Numbered from the stretch's first letter, positions 17,532-26,634 are shown. The stretch: DNA of 64,000 bases from Methanosarcina barkeri 3 (GCF_000970305.1 NZ_CP009517.1:4402001-4466000), one strand, 5' to 3'. Notes: a model not told the origin generated them from the letters alone. Made by a program: numbers and translations.

Positions 17532-18260
17532 TTGAAGGCTTATGAGATGATTTTGGTAAAATATTTTAGGAAATTGATGAGCTGGTGCCCTATGGAGAGT
17601 TCTACCATAAAAGAAATGAAGGACGGCAGCTGTTTTAGTTTTGGACTGGAAAAACTGGGTCAACCGGCACCTTCTCCTTCAAGTTTTCAGGAAGGTAAGG
17701 TTCTGAAAGGACGGGCTCTTTATAGAGGCTACGGAATTGGAAAAATCATCTTTATATCGTTAGTAACCAGTTTAATTTTGGGATTAGACAGTCCTTCAGG
17801 CTCTTTTTTCGATCTTTTTTCTTCCTTAATCCCATATCTTGCTCTTTTGGTCTTAATCCTTTATAATCGTACTACTGTGAGGTTGACTCCTGAAAAAATA
17901 ATTATTCACAGGCATCTGTTCAGATCTCTCGTGTTAAGGAAAGAGGATATCATGCAGATCACTATATCGAAGAACAAAGGCCGTTCCCTGCGTTGGCCAC
18001 TACGTTTGTTAGCCCTTGTTGCCTTTGCAATTCAACTGCCTCATACCGTAGAAAGTATAACCAGAGATTTGCAAATGGAAGCAGCTCCAGTTTTCATAAA
18101 ACTAAGCTCAGTTATGGTAGATTTCTGGATAGTTGCATATGTCCTTGTTATTTATTTTTATATCTTCGAATTCACAGTGCCCTATCGACAGATTCTTAAA
18201 ATTACTACATGTTCAAATTTAAATTTGAATTCTACACTCAAAAACCGGAAGAAATTATGA
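17532..18260 (+). CDS. LMGWCP-array protein 9, frameshifted near its C-terminus
   Basis: As read, 242 residues from TTG 17532 (MKAYEM, matching gene 8), with FRKLMSWCPMESS, four helices and the PH-like LTPEKIIIHRHL/RKEDIMQITISKN segment. After about base 18226 the gene 8 match stops in this frame but continues in the next one as FYTQKPEEIMTIFKKESE, ending at TAG 18284-18286. One missing base near 18226-18229 explains this. Either the gene has a recent C-terminal frameshift or the assembly has an error. The membrane part is intact, so a product may still form. It lies 12 bases after gene 8. Confidence 0.7.
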   Translation: MKAYEMILVKYFRKLMSWCPMESSTIKEMKDGSCFSFGLEKLGQPAPSPSSFQEGKVLKGRALYRGYGIGKIIFISLVTSLILGLDSPSGSFFDLFSSLIPYLALLVLILYNRTTVRLTPEKIIIHRHLFRSLVLRKEDIMQITISKNKGRSLRWPLRLLALVAFAIQLPHTVESITRDLQMEAAPVFIKLSSVMVDFWIVAYVLVIYFYIFEFTVPYRQILKITTCSNLNLNSTLKNRKKL

Positions 18261-18375
18261 CGATCTTCAAAAAGGAGAGTGAGTAGAAAATTGAAAATAA
18301 AGAAGAAATAGAAGAATTATACTGAAATTGGATTTTTTGAAATTGGAATTATTGGAGAAATCACAAGCAAATTCA

Positions 18376-18849
18376 TTACTTTAAACTTTTGATAAGCTCC
18401 TGAAAGCGCTTTTCGTCCACTACCTTCTGGGTATTGAGCATTCGCTTAAACTCGTCGGCGCTTTTTTCCCCACCTTTTCCCTCAAGTTTGTCCTTTAATT
18501 CCATTGAGGCCAGCAGAAGTCCAGTTGCCTCCTCATAGAGGGCTTCAGCCTCTGCTTTCGTAAGTTCTTCGGTTTCCAGTAGTTCTTCGTCTGCTTTTGA
18601 CTTTTCTTCCAATCTTGGAATTAAAGCCTTTATTTCGGCAGTTTTATCCTTATCCAATGATTCATTCCCGCTCAGCTCTCTGACCATGTCCCTGAGTTTG
18701 TACTCGCGCCCATCAATCTCGACGTATTCAGGAACTTTCTTTCCTGCCCAGACAAAATCACTCCTGAGGCTCCAGAGAAGCTTATTGCGCTCTTCATAAT
18801 CAAGATATTCTTCGTCTGCCTCTTCCGTGTCATTATCCCTTTTTATCAT
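18376..18849 (-). CDS. DUF5788-like protein, copy 1
   Basis: 157 residues, mostly charged helix with no membrane segment. It shares a pattern with the gene at 20606: ERNKLLWSLRSDFVWAGKKVPEYVEIDG near the start and LTKAEAEALYEEATGLLLAS in the middle. ATG 18849 follows AGGAG by nine bases, better than a TTG at 18855. I associate this pattern with DUF5788, an archaeal family of unknown function. The two copies sit either side of pyrBI on the same strand, which suggests duplication around the operon. The name is from memory. Confidence 0.65.
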   Translation of the reverse strand: MIKRDNDTEEADEEYLDYEERNKLLWSLRSDFVWAGKKVPEYVEIDGREYKLRDMVRELSGNESLDKDKTAEIKALIPRLEEKSKADEELLETEELTKAEAEALYEEATGLLLASMELKDKLEGKGGEKSADEFKRMLNTQKVVDEKRFQELIKSLK

Positions 18850-18935
18850 GAGCAATTTCTCCTGAAGATAATAGCAGTTAACTACAGTATTATATTCGAA
18901 TATTAGATTAGAATGAATCAGATTCGAACTCTACC

Positions 18936-18980
18936 GAATTAATAACCTGTGAATTAATAACCTGTGAATTAATAACCTGT
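18936..18980. repeat. Three tandem copies of a 15-base unit
   Basis: GAATTAATAACCTGT repeated exactly three times, about 80 bases past the pyrI stop on the minus strand. Confidence 0.9.
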
Positions 18981-19062
18981 GAATTTATTCCCGATTACTT
19001 CAGTTTTAAGAGAACCTCAAGATAAAAATGAAACTCGTTTTTAGCTTCGCTGAAGGTCATAT

Positions 19063-19533
19063 TTATAGCAAATTTTCGGCTATATTTTCTGAAATTACGT
19101 GCTCGCAGTAAAGGCAGCGTAGAATTACCCCTTCTTCTTCGGACTGGAGCACGGAAAATTTGGATTTTATAGGTTCGCTGCTGTTAGAAACACAGTTTGG
19201 ATTGATACAGCGTACAACGCCTTCAACATAAGAAGGAAGTACAACTTTGTTTTTCTGAACTACTTCAAAATCCCTTATAATATTGATAGTAGCTTTCGGA
19301 GATATAAGAGCAATCCTGTTAAGCTCTTCGACGCTAAGTTCTTTACCTTCAATCTTCACAACGTCTTTTATGCCTGCGGCACCGGGTGCATTCATAACGA
19401 AACTGATAGTAGCTCGAAAAGCATTGGAAATCCCAAGTATACGCAGAACATTCAAGGCCTGTCCAGCCTTTATATGGTCGATCACCGTTCCATTTTCAAT
19501 TGCCTGGATTTTCAGGTCTCTTTTTTCCTTCAT
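19063..19533 (-). CDS. pyrI: Aspartate carbamoyltransferase regulatory chain
   Basis: The 156-residue non-catalytic subunit has an N-terminal nucleotide-binding domain (IENGTVIDHIKAGQALNVL) and a C-terminal zinc domain with four cysteines: CINPNC at about residues 109-114 and CLYC at about 138-141. It joins PyrB dimers and trimers and transmits CTP/ATP control. The start overlaps the pyrB stop by four bases. Length is normal. Confidence 0.96.
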   Translation of the reverse strand: MKEKRDLKIQAIENGTVIDHIKAGQALNVLRILGISNAFRATISFVMNAPGAAGIKDVVKIEGKELSVEELNRIALISPKATINIIRDFEVVQKNKVVLPSYVEGVVRCINPNCVSNSSEPIKSKFSVLQSEEEGVILRCLYCEHVISENIAENLL

Positions 19534-20456
19534 TCAATCACTCCCGTAGCAAGAGCGAGAAGTGCCATCCGCGTGGGAACTCCATAAAAAGCCTGCTCGA
19601 AATAACATGCATACGGCGTTGAATCTACTTCAGGGGAGATCTCGTTGACCCGTGGCAGAGGATGGAGAATCTTAAGGCTAGGATCTGCATTTTTCAGCAG
19701 GTCACCTGTGACCCTCAACTTATTTTTGACCTTCTCATACTCCTCAGGATCAGGAAAACGTTCCCTTTGAACCCTTGTCATATAAAGAACTTCGACATCC
19801 CCAATTATGTTTTCCAGAGAATCAGTCTCTCTGATTCTGATATTATTCTTTTGAAGATCTCTGACAATTTCCAGGGGCATCCTGAGTTCAGGAGGTGAAA
19901 CCAAAGTTATTTCAGCTCCATACAGAGATAGAGCATGACACAGGGAATGGACTGTTCTTCCATACTTCAGATCTCCTGCCATAGCGATCTTCAGACCCTC
20001 TAGATGACTTTCCCTACGAATAGTATAAAGGTCAAGGAAAGTTTGTGTAGGGTGGTGTAAAGAGCCGTCACCACCATTGATTATAGGAACACTTGAGAAT
20101 TCCGCAGCCATTCGTGCTGACCCGTCAAGAGGATGACGCAACACTATAAGGTCTGCATAGTTGCTGATTACACGAATAGTATCGGCAAGATTTTCACCTT
20201 TCATTACCGAACTTGCCTCCACTGAACCCAGGTTGAGAACCTGTCCCCCAAGTCTCTGCGTAGCAGCCTCAAAAGACAGCCTTGTCCTTGTGCTTGGTTC
20301 AAAAAAAAGAAGAGCTATTATTTTTCCATCCAGCAACCGAGACCTCTTTTCACCTCTGGCTACAGGTTCAAGCTTTTCTGCCGTGTCTAGAACGTAATCG
20401 ATTTCTTTCCGCGAAAAGTCTTTCATAGAGATGACGTTTCTGTTCTTAAATGACAT
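19530..20456 (-). CDS. pyrB: Aspartate carbamoyltransferase catalytic chain
   Basis: 308 residues. It makes N-carbamoyl-aspartate, the first committed pyrimidine step. The carbamoyl-phosphate loop FEPSTRTRLSFE lies at about residues 51-62, HPxxQ as HHPTQTFLD at about 134-142, and LHPLPR near 265. The start is ATG 20456 with only a weak ribosome site. pyrI follows with a 4-base overlap, fixing the 1:1 production of the two chains. Confidence 0.97.
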   Translation of the reverse strand: MSFKNRNVISMKDFSRKEIDYVLDTAEKLEPVARGEKRSRLLDGKIIALLFFEPSTRTRLSFEAATQRLGGQVLNLGSVEASSVMKGENLADTIRVISNYADLIVLRHPLDGSARMAAEFSSVPIINGGDGSLHHPTQTFLDLYTIRRESHLEGLKIAMAGDLKYGRTVHSLCHALSLYGAEITLVSPPELRMPLEIVRDLQKNNIRIRETDSLENIIGDVEVLYMTRVQRERFPDPEEYEKVKNKLRVTGDLLKNADPSLKILHPLPRVNEISPEVDSTPYACYFEQAFYGVPTRMALLALATGVIE

Positions 20457-20520
20457 CTTGTTTTCATAAAGTGGTTCCCAGAGATATAACCTTTGCTCCA
20501 GAAATTTCCAAAAGTATTGA

Positions 20521-20575
20521 GGTAATTAAGTCCTGTCACGGTAATTAAGTCCTGTCACTATACACTTCTAATTAG
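20521..20575. repeat. Tandem repeat in the pyrB upstream region
   Basis: Two exact copies of GGTAATTAAGTCCTGTCAC (20521-20539, 20540-20558; the first G of copy 2 is shared in phase) and a degenerate third copy to about 20575. They lie between the pyrB start and the end of the second DUF5788-like gene, so they could affect pyrB expression or may just be repeat slippage. Confidence 0.75.
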
Positions 20576-20605
20576 GTCCTGTTGCTGTATCTCAGTTATG
20601 GCGCT

Positions 20606-21085
20606 TTAATTAGATACTTTTTTGATAAATTCGAGCCAGAGCTTTGCGTCTTTAATCCTCTGATTAGCAAACTGTTCCTGAAAGCGCTTTGTGTTTTGTT
20701 TGAAAGTTCCGCTCTCAATCTCCTTCAGATCTGCTATTGCACGCAATAAGCCTGCAGTCTCATGATAGAGCTTTTTTGATTCTTCCGAAGTAAGGGACTT
20801 CCCTTCGAGATCTCTTTCATCCTTCATTTCCTTCGCTGAAAGAATTTCAATGTATTTCTCTATCCTGAATTTCTCAGTTTCACTGAGTTCATCTTTTTGA
20901 ATCAATTCCCATACATAGTTGTGTAGAGGATAAGTTTCTCCCTCAAACTCAACATAATCCGGGATATATTGACCAACCCAGAACAGGCGAGAATGCAAAG
21001 CCGAAAGTAACTGCCTGCGTTCCTCATCTGTGATATAATTCCCAGAAGCGTTCTTCTCATATGTTCCAGGGTTATTTTCCATCAT
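20606..21085 (-). CDS. DUF5788-like protein, copy 2
   Basis: 159 residues, soluble and helical. ERRQLLSALHSRLFWVGQYIPDYVEFEG aligns with the copy at 18376, as does LTSEESKKLYHETAGLLRAI, but overall identity is modest, so the duplication is old. Two adjacent ATGs (21085, 21082) follow a GGGGGAG site. The second has better spacing. It reads in the same direction as pyrBI and could share their transcript, being upstream of pyrB. Function unknown. Confidence 0.65.
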   Translation of the reverse strand: MMENNPGTYEKNASGNYITDEERRQLLSALHSRLFWVGQYIPDYVEFEGETYPLHNYVWELIQKDELSETEKFRIEKYIEILSAKEMKDERDLEGKSLTSEESKKLYHETAGLLRAIADLKEIESGTFKQNTKRFQEQFANQRIKDAKLWLEFIKKVSN

Positions 21086-21427
21086 CTCCCCCCATAAACA
21101 TTATGACATTAATTGAATTCTTATGACAATTGGCTAATATTTATTCCTTATCTATGAATATCAGATATGAAACAACACCGTGAATACAAAAACAGTCTCA
21201 AATAAAAAGAAATATAGGTAATGAAAACTCACATATAAAAATTGGATAATTCGAATCAAAATAAAAGGATAAATTTAAGAGAATTAAATTAAAAGGACCG
21301 ATACAAAAAACCGGAAGTCCGAAAGAATAAATCCGGAGTGAAACAGGAATGAAAACAAACAGGAAAGAGCTGACAGATAAACACTTGAAAATTTCAGGCT
21401 TTCCTACTTCCCGCTTGAGGTGATACT
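21086..21427. other. Divergent promoter region for the DUF5788-like gene and hps-rraA
   Basis: AT-rich, with candidate TATA elements for both directions. The right end carries GAGGTGAT at 21417-21424, a near-perfect ribosome site, five bases (counted from GAGGTG) before the proposed ATA start of the fusion gene. No gene was seen. Confidence 0.5.
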
Positions 21428-22708
21428 ATAGTTCCCATAATTCAGGTTGCACTTGATCTTCTGGAATTGGACCGTGCTGTAGAGATTGCGAAAGAGGCAA
21501 TAAAAGGGGGTGCGGACTGGATCGAAATTGGAACCCCTCTGATCAAAAGTGAGGGAATGGATGCAATTCGCACCATGAGGAAAGCTTTTCCAGATCGGAC
21601 CATTCTGGCAGACATGAAAACTGTAGATACAGGCGCTATAGAAGTAGAGATGGCAGCAAAAGCTGGAGCCGACGTCGTTATTGTGCTAGGAAGTGCAGAT
21701 GATTCTACATTACTTGACGCACTCCGCTCAGCCCACAAATACGGAGTCAGGTTAATGGCAGATCTTATTTCGGCTCCAGATCCTGTAAAAAGAGTGATTG
21801 AACTTGAGGCTCTGGGTGTAGACTATGTTAATGTACATATAGGCATAGACCAGCAGATGATGGGAAAAGATCCCATATCACTTCTCAGGGAAATTTCACA
21901 GAGAGTTAACGTACAGCTTGCAGTCGCTGGAGGGCTTGATGCAAGTAGTGCAGTACAGGCGGTCAAAGCTGGAGCAAAGATTGTAATTGTCGGAGGAAAT
22001 ATCACCCATTCTGACAACGTAACCGAAGCCGCAAGAAAAATCCGGCAGAGTGTGGACTCCCCCGATGCTGTGGAAGTCCGAAATGTCGGTACTGTAGACC
22101 AGGAGATAAGGGAAATTCTTAAGGAAGTATCCACTTCAAACATTTCTGATGCCATGCACCGGAAAGGCGCAATGAAAGGAATTCACCCTCTGGTAAGAGG
22201 AAAAATGGTAGGAACTGCAGTTACCGTGCAGACTTTTCCTGGAGATTGGGCAAAGCCCGTAGAAGCAATTGATATTGCAAAAGAAGGAGATGTACTCGTT
22301 ATTTATAATGAAAATAAGGATATTGCCTGCTGGGGAGGACTTGCAACCTGGAGCTCCTTAAACAAGGGAATTGCAGGCGTGGTAATAGAGGGTGCTGTCA
22401 GGGATATTGACGAAGTCGAAAACCTGGGACTTCCGATTTATACGAGTAATACAGTACCTAACGCCGGAGATCCTAAAGGTTTTGGAGAAATCAATGCTGA
22501 GATTACCTGCGGTGGCCAGACCGTGAAGCCAGGAGATTATATAGTGGGTGATGAAAGTGGTGTTGTGGTAATTCCAGCGGAAAGGGCATACGAGCTGGCA
22601 AGAAGAGCAAAAGAGGTTTATAAAACCGAAAAAAGACTTTTCGATGAAATCAAGAGAGGCGGGACGCTGTCTGAGATTATGAATCTGAAGAAATGGGAAA
22701 AACATTGA
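21428..22708 (+). CDS. Bifunctional 3-hexulose-6-phosphate synthase / RraA-domain protein, probable AUA start
   Basis: About 426 residues. Residues 1-215 are a TIM barrel of the OMP-decarboxylase/HPS group ([33 protein letters not shown]), which joins formaldehyde and ribulose-5-phosphate or runs in reverse to make pentoses in archaea. Residues 225-426 are an RraA/aldolase-like domain ([27 protein letters not shown]). The frame opens after a stop at 21416. No ATG, GTG or TTG occurs until TTG 21467, which would delete the first barrel strand. ATA 21428 sits at ideal distance from GAGGTG. Fusion function is well supported; the start is inferred. Confidence 0.85.
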   Translation: MVPIIQVALDLLELDRAVEIAKEAIKGGADWIEIGTPLIKSEGMDAIRTMRKAFPDRTILADMKTVDTGAIEVEMAAKAGADVVIVLGSADDSTLLDALRSAHKYGVRLMADLISAPDPVKRVIELEALGVDYVNVHIGIDQQMMGKDPISLLREISQRVNVQLAVAGGLDASSAVQAVKAGAKIVIVGGNITHSDNVTEAARKIRQSVDSPDAVEVRNVGTVDQEIREILKEVSTSNISDAMHRKGAMKGIHPLVRGKMVGTAVTVQTFPGDWAKPVEAIDIAKEGDVLVIYNENKDIACWGGLATWSSLNKGIAGVVIEGAVRDIDEVENLGLPIYTSNTVPNAGDPKGFGEINAEITCGGQTVKPGDYIVGDESGVVVIPAERAYELARRAKEVYKTEKRLFDEIKRGGTLSEIMNLKKWEKH

Positions 22709-22751
22709 ATGATCCCATTTTCAAGAGTTCAGGATGAAAACAAGAAAACAT

Positions 22752-22890
22752 AAGTGAGAATAAAAACTAGTGAGAATAAAAGACTAGTAAGAATAAAAAC
22801 TAGTGAGAATAAAAACTAGTGAGAATAAAAACAAAAGACTAGTAAGAATAAAAACTAGTGAGAATAAAAAACGAGTAAGAATAAAAATCG
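22752..22890. repeat. Tandem repeat between two convergent genes
   Basis: About eight imperfect copies of a ~16-base unit, ACTAGTGAGAATAAAA, fill the gap between the hps-rraA and recQ stops. Confidence 0.85.
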
Positions 22891-22922
22891 AAGAAAAACA
22901 ACGAAGCTTGCAGGGAAGAGTT

Positions 22923-25670
22923 TTATTCGCCGTCTTCAGACTGAGAAAAACAAATCCTTGACATAAGAAGAGCCTTGAAAAATTTCATTTCTTCTTCCTG
23001 GCAGTTCTCACCCAACCTTGCCCGAAGCAGGGAATCCAGTTCAGCTTCCAAGCTTTCCAGGGCAGATTTTATCTGCTTTTGTTTTTTGGGTGGTAAGAGT
23101 CCTCCAATACCCCTAATATCTCCAGAAAGAGTGAGCTGTTCAAGTTGCCTGAAAATACTTCTAATACTCATACCCTGGATGTCAGCAATCTCATCGATTC
23201 CAAATCCTTTCGTAAAAAGTGAGAAAGTTCTTTGTAGAGAATCCTTTTCAGAAGAAACGGAGATAGAAGAATCTGCGCTGGCGGTACTTACAATTCCTAA
23301 CTCAGATGACGTCTCTATCGAATCTATTTCCCTGAAGTCGTCTGCCGAAGAATTTTGCTCTGACCAATCCTGAATACTCGTATCCAGATACCTGCTCTTT
23401 TTGATCGGTAATTTGCAAACTTCTAAACTGTTGATTTTATCAGGTTCGGGATCTTGCATTACAGCTCCGAACGTCTCGATCTCAGCTTTGGGATTTTCAT
23501 CATTTAGAGCAATTTCTTTTGAGCTTATTTCCTCTTGTTCAGGATCCTCACAGACAATCTTTAATTTTTCAGGTTTCTCAACAGATTTTTCAGGATTTTT
23601 ACAAGCAATCTTTAATTTTGTAGGCTTTTCAGCAGATTTTTCAGCAAATTTCTCAGCAGGTACTAAATTGTAATCTCTGCAGTAGTTTTCGATTTCCTTG
23701 AGAAAAACCTCTCCGTATTTTCTTAATTTATGTTCTCCAACTCCTGTAATGGAATGAAACTCTTCAGAAGTGTGAGGAAATTTTGTAGCCATTTCCTTAA
23801 GGGAAGTGTCAGAGAAAATAATGTAAGGAGGAAGATTTTTCTGTAAAGCAATTCCCTTTCTTAGAGCTTTTAACCTTTCAAAAAGGATAGGATCGGGATC
23901 TTTTCCGGATATTATAGATTTTCTCGCCTCTGACGCTTTCAGAATGTCAGAAGCAACTGAAAATTTTTCTGGAAAAGACTCTTCTTCAGGTAAACCCGGA
24001 TCATCGGTTTTTTTGCATTCTTTATCTATCACTGTAGAGGGCACAAAACTTTCTTCAGACTCAGGAGCAAAACCTTCAGGGCAGACAAGCTCTATTTGTT
24101 CCAGCCCTTTCAGTATTTTTCTACTCATGGCATTAAGTTTCAATACAGGATACTTTGTCCCACTTACGTCCAGAAGACCGGTGTTTATCATTTCGGAAGC
24201 TAACGATCTCCATTGTTCTTTTGTGAACTCCAGGCCACTGCTATGACTTTTCAACCTTTCGTGATGATTTTGCCGAATCTTTTTATTTTTTGAGCCTGTG
24301 AGGACATCGACAACATAGTTAGTGCCAAAGCGCTGGTTCAGTTCCTGGACGCAGGTTATCAGTTTTTTTGCAGCTTCCGTTCCGTCAAAGGTATCTTTAG
24401 GAGTAAGGCAGCAGTCACAGTTCCCGCAGGGCTCTGAAAGTTCTTCCCCAAAGTACTCCATCAAGGTCTGACGCCTGCATTTATTCCCCTCACAATAAGC
24501 TACCATCTGTCTTAACTGCACTAGAGAAATATCCTTTTCCTTTTCGTTTGTCTTTTGTGAAATAAAGTATTCAATCTTGAAACGGTCCCCTCTGCTGAAA
24601 AAAAGGATACATTCGCACGGGCTTCCATCCCTTCCTCCTCTACCGGTTTCCTGATAGTAGCTCTCAAGATTTCTGGGAAGGTCATAGTGGATTACAAAAC
24701 GTACATTGGACTTATCAATTCCCATTCCAAAAGCAATTGTAGCTACTATGATGTCCATGTCATCTTTAATGAACATCTCCTGATTTCGGTTTCTTTCGGT
24801 ATCCGAAAGTCCTGCATGGTATGGAAGGGCCCTGAAACCTGCAAGGTTCAGTTTTTTTGTAAGAGCCTCGACACTGTTTCGGCTCTGGCAGTAGATGATA
24901 CCAGCTTCACCTCTATGCCTGCGCAGATAGTCAGTAATCTCGGAAAAAGTTTCCTTTTTCGGCCTGACTTCATAGTAAAGGTTTTTCCGGTTAAAACTGG
25001 CTACGTACGGACCTTTTTCCGGAGGAAGGCGAAGATTGAGTTGTGATACGATATCTTCTCGAACCCTTTCTGTGGCTGTTGCCGTAAGCGCAATAACTGG
25101 GATGTCAGGAAAACCTGTTTTAGGGTCTCTTAAAAGTTTCAATTTCCTGTACTCAGGCCGGAAATCATGTCCCCACTCGGAAATACAGTGTGCTTCATCA
25201 ATTGCAAAGAGGCTGACCTTCCCTTTCTTTAAAAAGGCAAAAGTTCCTGGCATCATGAGTCTTTCTGGAGCTATGTAAAGGATTTTTAACCGATTTTCAA
25301 GAAAAGCTGTCTTCACATCTCGGTTTTCTCTTGCACTCTGGGTACTGTTCATGCAGGCTGCGGCAATACCGTTTGCTTCAAGCCCGTCAACCTGGTCTTT
25401 CATCAAGGAAATCAGTGGGGAAACAACAATTGTAACCCCTTCCATGAGAAGGGCAGGCAGCTGGTAACATATCGATTTGCCCCCGCCGGTAGGCATGAGC
25501 ACGAAAACATCTTTTCTTTCAAGAACATCCCTTATGATTTCCTCCTGCAACGGACGAAAGGATGTGTATCCGAAATAATGGTGTAGAGCTGAGTACATTC
25601 TGGCAGACAGAGAAGGCACGGGCTCAAGCTCACGTTTACTCGCCCTCAAGAAGTCATACTCAGTGCTCAT
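22923..25670 (-). CDS. recQ: RecQ-family ATP-dependent DNA helicase with long C-terminal extension
   Basis: 915 residues against ~600 for bacterial RecQ. Helicase motifs run in order: MPTGGGKSICYQLP (Walker A, ~58-71), DEAHCISEWGHDFRP (~157-171), TATATERV, YYQETGRGGRDG (motif VI). A zinc region follows (CEGNKCRRQ... CGNCDCC), with a winged-helix part, an HRDC domain at about 605-670, a ~150-residue acidic linker containing a repeated KLKI(A/V)C segment, and a final HTH-like domain (GIDEIADIQGMSIRSIFRQL). It unwinds DNA 3' to 5' in recombination and fork repair. The start is ATG 25670 after a GGGGGATC site. Confidence 0.93.
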   Translation of the reverse strand: MSTEYDFLRASKRELEPVPSLSARMYSALHHYFGYTSFRPLQEEIIRDVLERKDVFVLMPTGGGKSICYQLPALLMEGVTIVVSPLISLMKDQVDGLEANGIAAACMNSTQSARENRDVKTAFLENRLKILYIAPERLMMPGTFAFLKKGKVSLFAIDEAHCISEWGHDFRPEYRKLKLLRDPKTGFPDIPVIALTATATERVREDIVSQLNLRLPPEKGPYVASFNRKNLYYEVRPKKETFSEITDYLRRHRGEAGIIYCQSRNSVEALTKKLNLAGFRALPYHAGLSDTERNRNQEMFIKDDMDIIVATIAFGMGIDKSNVRFVIHYDLPRNLESYYQETGRGGRDGSPCECILFFSRGDRFKIEYFISQKTNEKEKDISLVQLRQMVAYCEGNKCRRQTLMEYFGEELSEPCGNCDCCLTPKDTFDGTEAAKKLITCVQELNQRFGTNYVVDVLTGSKNKKIRQNHHERLKSHSSGLEFTKEQWRSLASEMINTGLLDVSGTKYPVLKLNAMSRKILKGLEQIELVCPEGFAPESEESFVPSTVIDKECKKTDDPGLPEEESFPEKFSVASDILKASEARKSIISGKDPDPILFERLKALRKGIALQKNLPPYIIFSDTSLKEMATKFPHTSEEFHSITGVGEHKLRKYGEVFLKEIENYCRDYNLVPAEKFAEKSAEKPTKLKIACKNPEKSVEKPEKLKIVCEDPEQEEISSKEIALNDENPKAEIETFGAVMQDPEPDKINSLEVCKLPIKKSRYLDTSIQDWSEQNSSADDFREIDSIETSSELGIVSTASADSSISVSSEKDSLQRTFSLFTKGFGIDEIADIQGMSIRSIFRQLEQLTLSGDIRGIGGLLPPKKQKQIKSALESLEAELDSLLRARLGENCQEEEMKFFKALLMSRICFSQSEDGE

Positions 25671-26360
25671 TTTCGATCCCCCTGAACAGTAAAATTAATA
25701 TCATGCCAGAATATAAACCCCGGAAGATCCAGGAAAATCAAAGTATGGACACGTTATCGTGCACAGACATATCCTCGATATTTCAATTTTTACAATCGAT
25801 CTTTTTATGTTTATGAAAACTGTCCCGCTATGCTATAATTATTCTTAGATAGTGAAGAGTTAGATATCAGTATAAAATGTGTCAGGTATGGAATCCTGAT
25901 GCTGTGATGTTTTACGCTCATCATATTTAAGTTGCAGGTTTACGGGGTGAAAGTATTCGGCCGTATTAGCTGCAAAATCTGGATACATAAACTGGATACA
26001 TGTCAGAGATTTCTAAAAAATAGTAAAGTTCAAAAAAGGTTCAGAAAAGAAAATTACATCGCAAAATTATGAAAAGTTGGAAAAGGATTAAAAATTGCAA
26101 TAATCAGACTTTTACCGGTTTATGGCGTCAAAGTTATTAATGTTTGATATGAGGTAAAGATAGGAAGATAAGAAGTGTGGCTACACCCAGGCACTTCTTG
26201 TCTTCCTCTTAAGATAACTCTTTTAACAACCAGCTATGTTTTCTACAGTTTTCCATTATGTTTTCCACAGTTTTCCGTTATGTTTTCCACGTTTTCCGTT
26301 ATGTTTTGCGCAGTTTTCCGTCCACTGTAAGTTTTCTTTATTCCAAAAATTTTTCCCGCT
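25671..26360. other. Intergenic region with imperfect repeats
   Basis: The recQ promoter lies at the left. At 26238-26317 an imperfect ~22-base unit (GTTTTCCACAGTTTTCCGTTAT) is repeated about four times, directly 3' of the small gene at 26361-26495 as read on its strand. No other gene was seen. Confidence 0.5.
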
Positions 26361-26495
26361 TCAGTCTACAAATCCCTTGTCTTTTACCATCCATTCCAGG
26401 GTGTCAGCTATTCTTTTCTGCGACTCTGCAAGACTTTCCAGGGACTTTGCAATGCTTTCAAGCGTATCGATAAGCTCATAGTTCTCACTACCCAT
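26361..26495 (-). CDS. Small 44-residue coiled-coil-type protein
   Basis: The short frame starts at ATG 26495 and ends at TGA 26361-26363. A GGTGAT ribosome site lies four bases before the ATG. The product begins MGSENYELIDTLE and continues as one amphipathic helix with hydrophobic residues every three or four positions (LIDTLESIAKSLESLAES), ending WMVKDKGFVD. Such proteins usually form dimers or bind a partner. No family is recognised. The ribosome site and helix periodicity support a real gene, but it is short enough to be chance. Confidence 0.5.
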   Translation of the reverse strand: MGSENYELIDTLESIAKSLESLAESQKRIADTLEWMVKDKGFVD

Positions 26496-26634
26496 TCCTA
26501 TCACCAATTCTTCTCCCGGATTTTAATAGGAATATTTTTGGAAAAGCTTTGTATATAATTCTAATTTCTAATTTTCTGGAAAGGGTCAGGATTCTTGTAT
26601 ATTGTCGGCAGCATGTAACTTAAAATCACCTTAC

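Noticed and set aside
18226-18286. Pyrrolysine (amber) read-through as the reason for the altered end of array gene 9
   Set aside because: The in-frame stop at 18258-18260 is TGA, and the homology resumes in a different frame, so a base loss explains it, not read-through.
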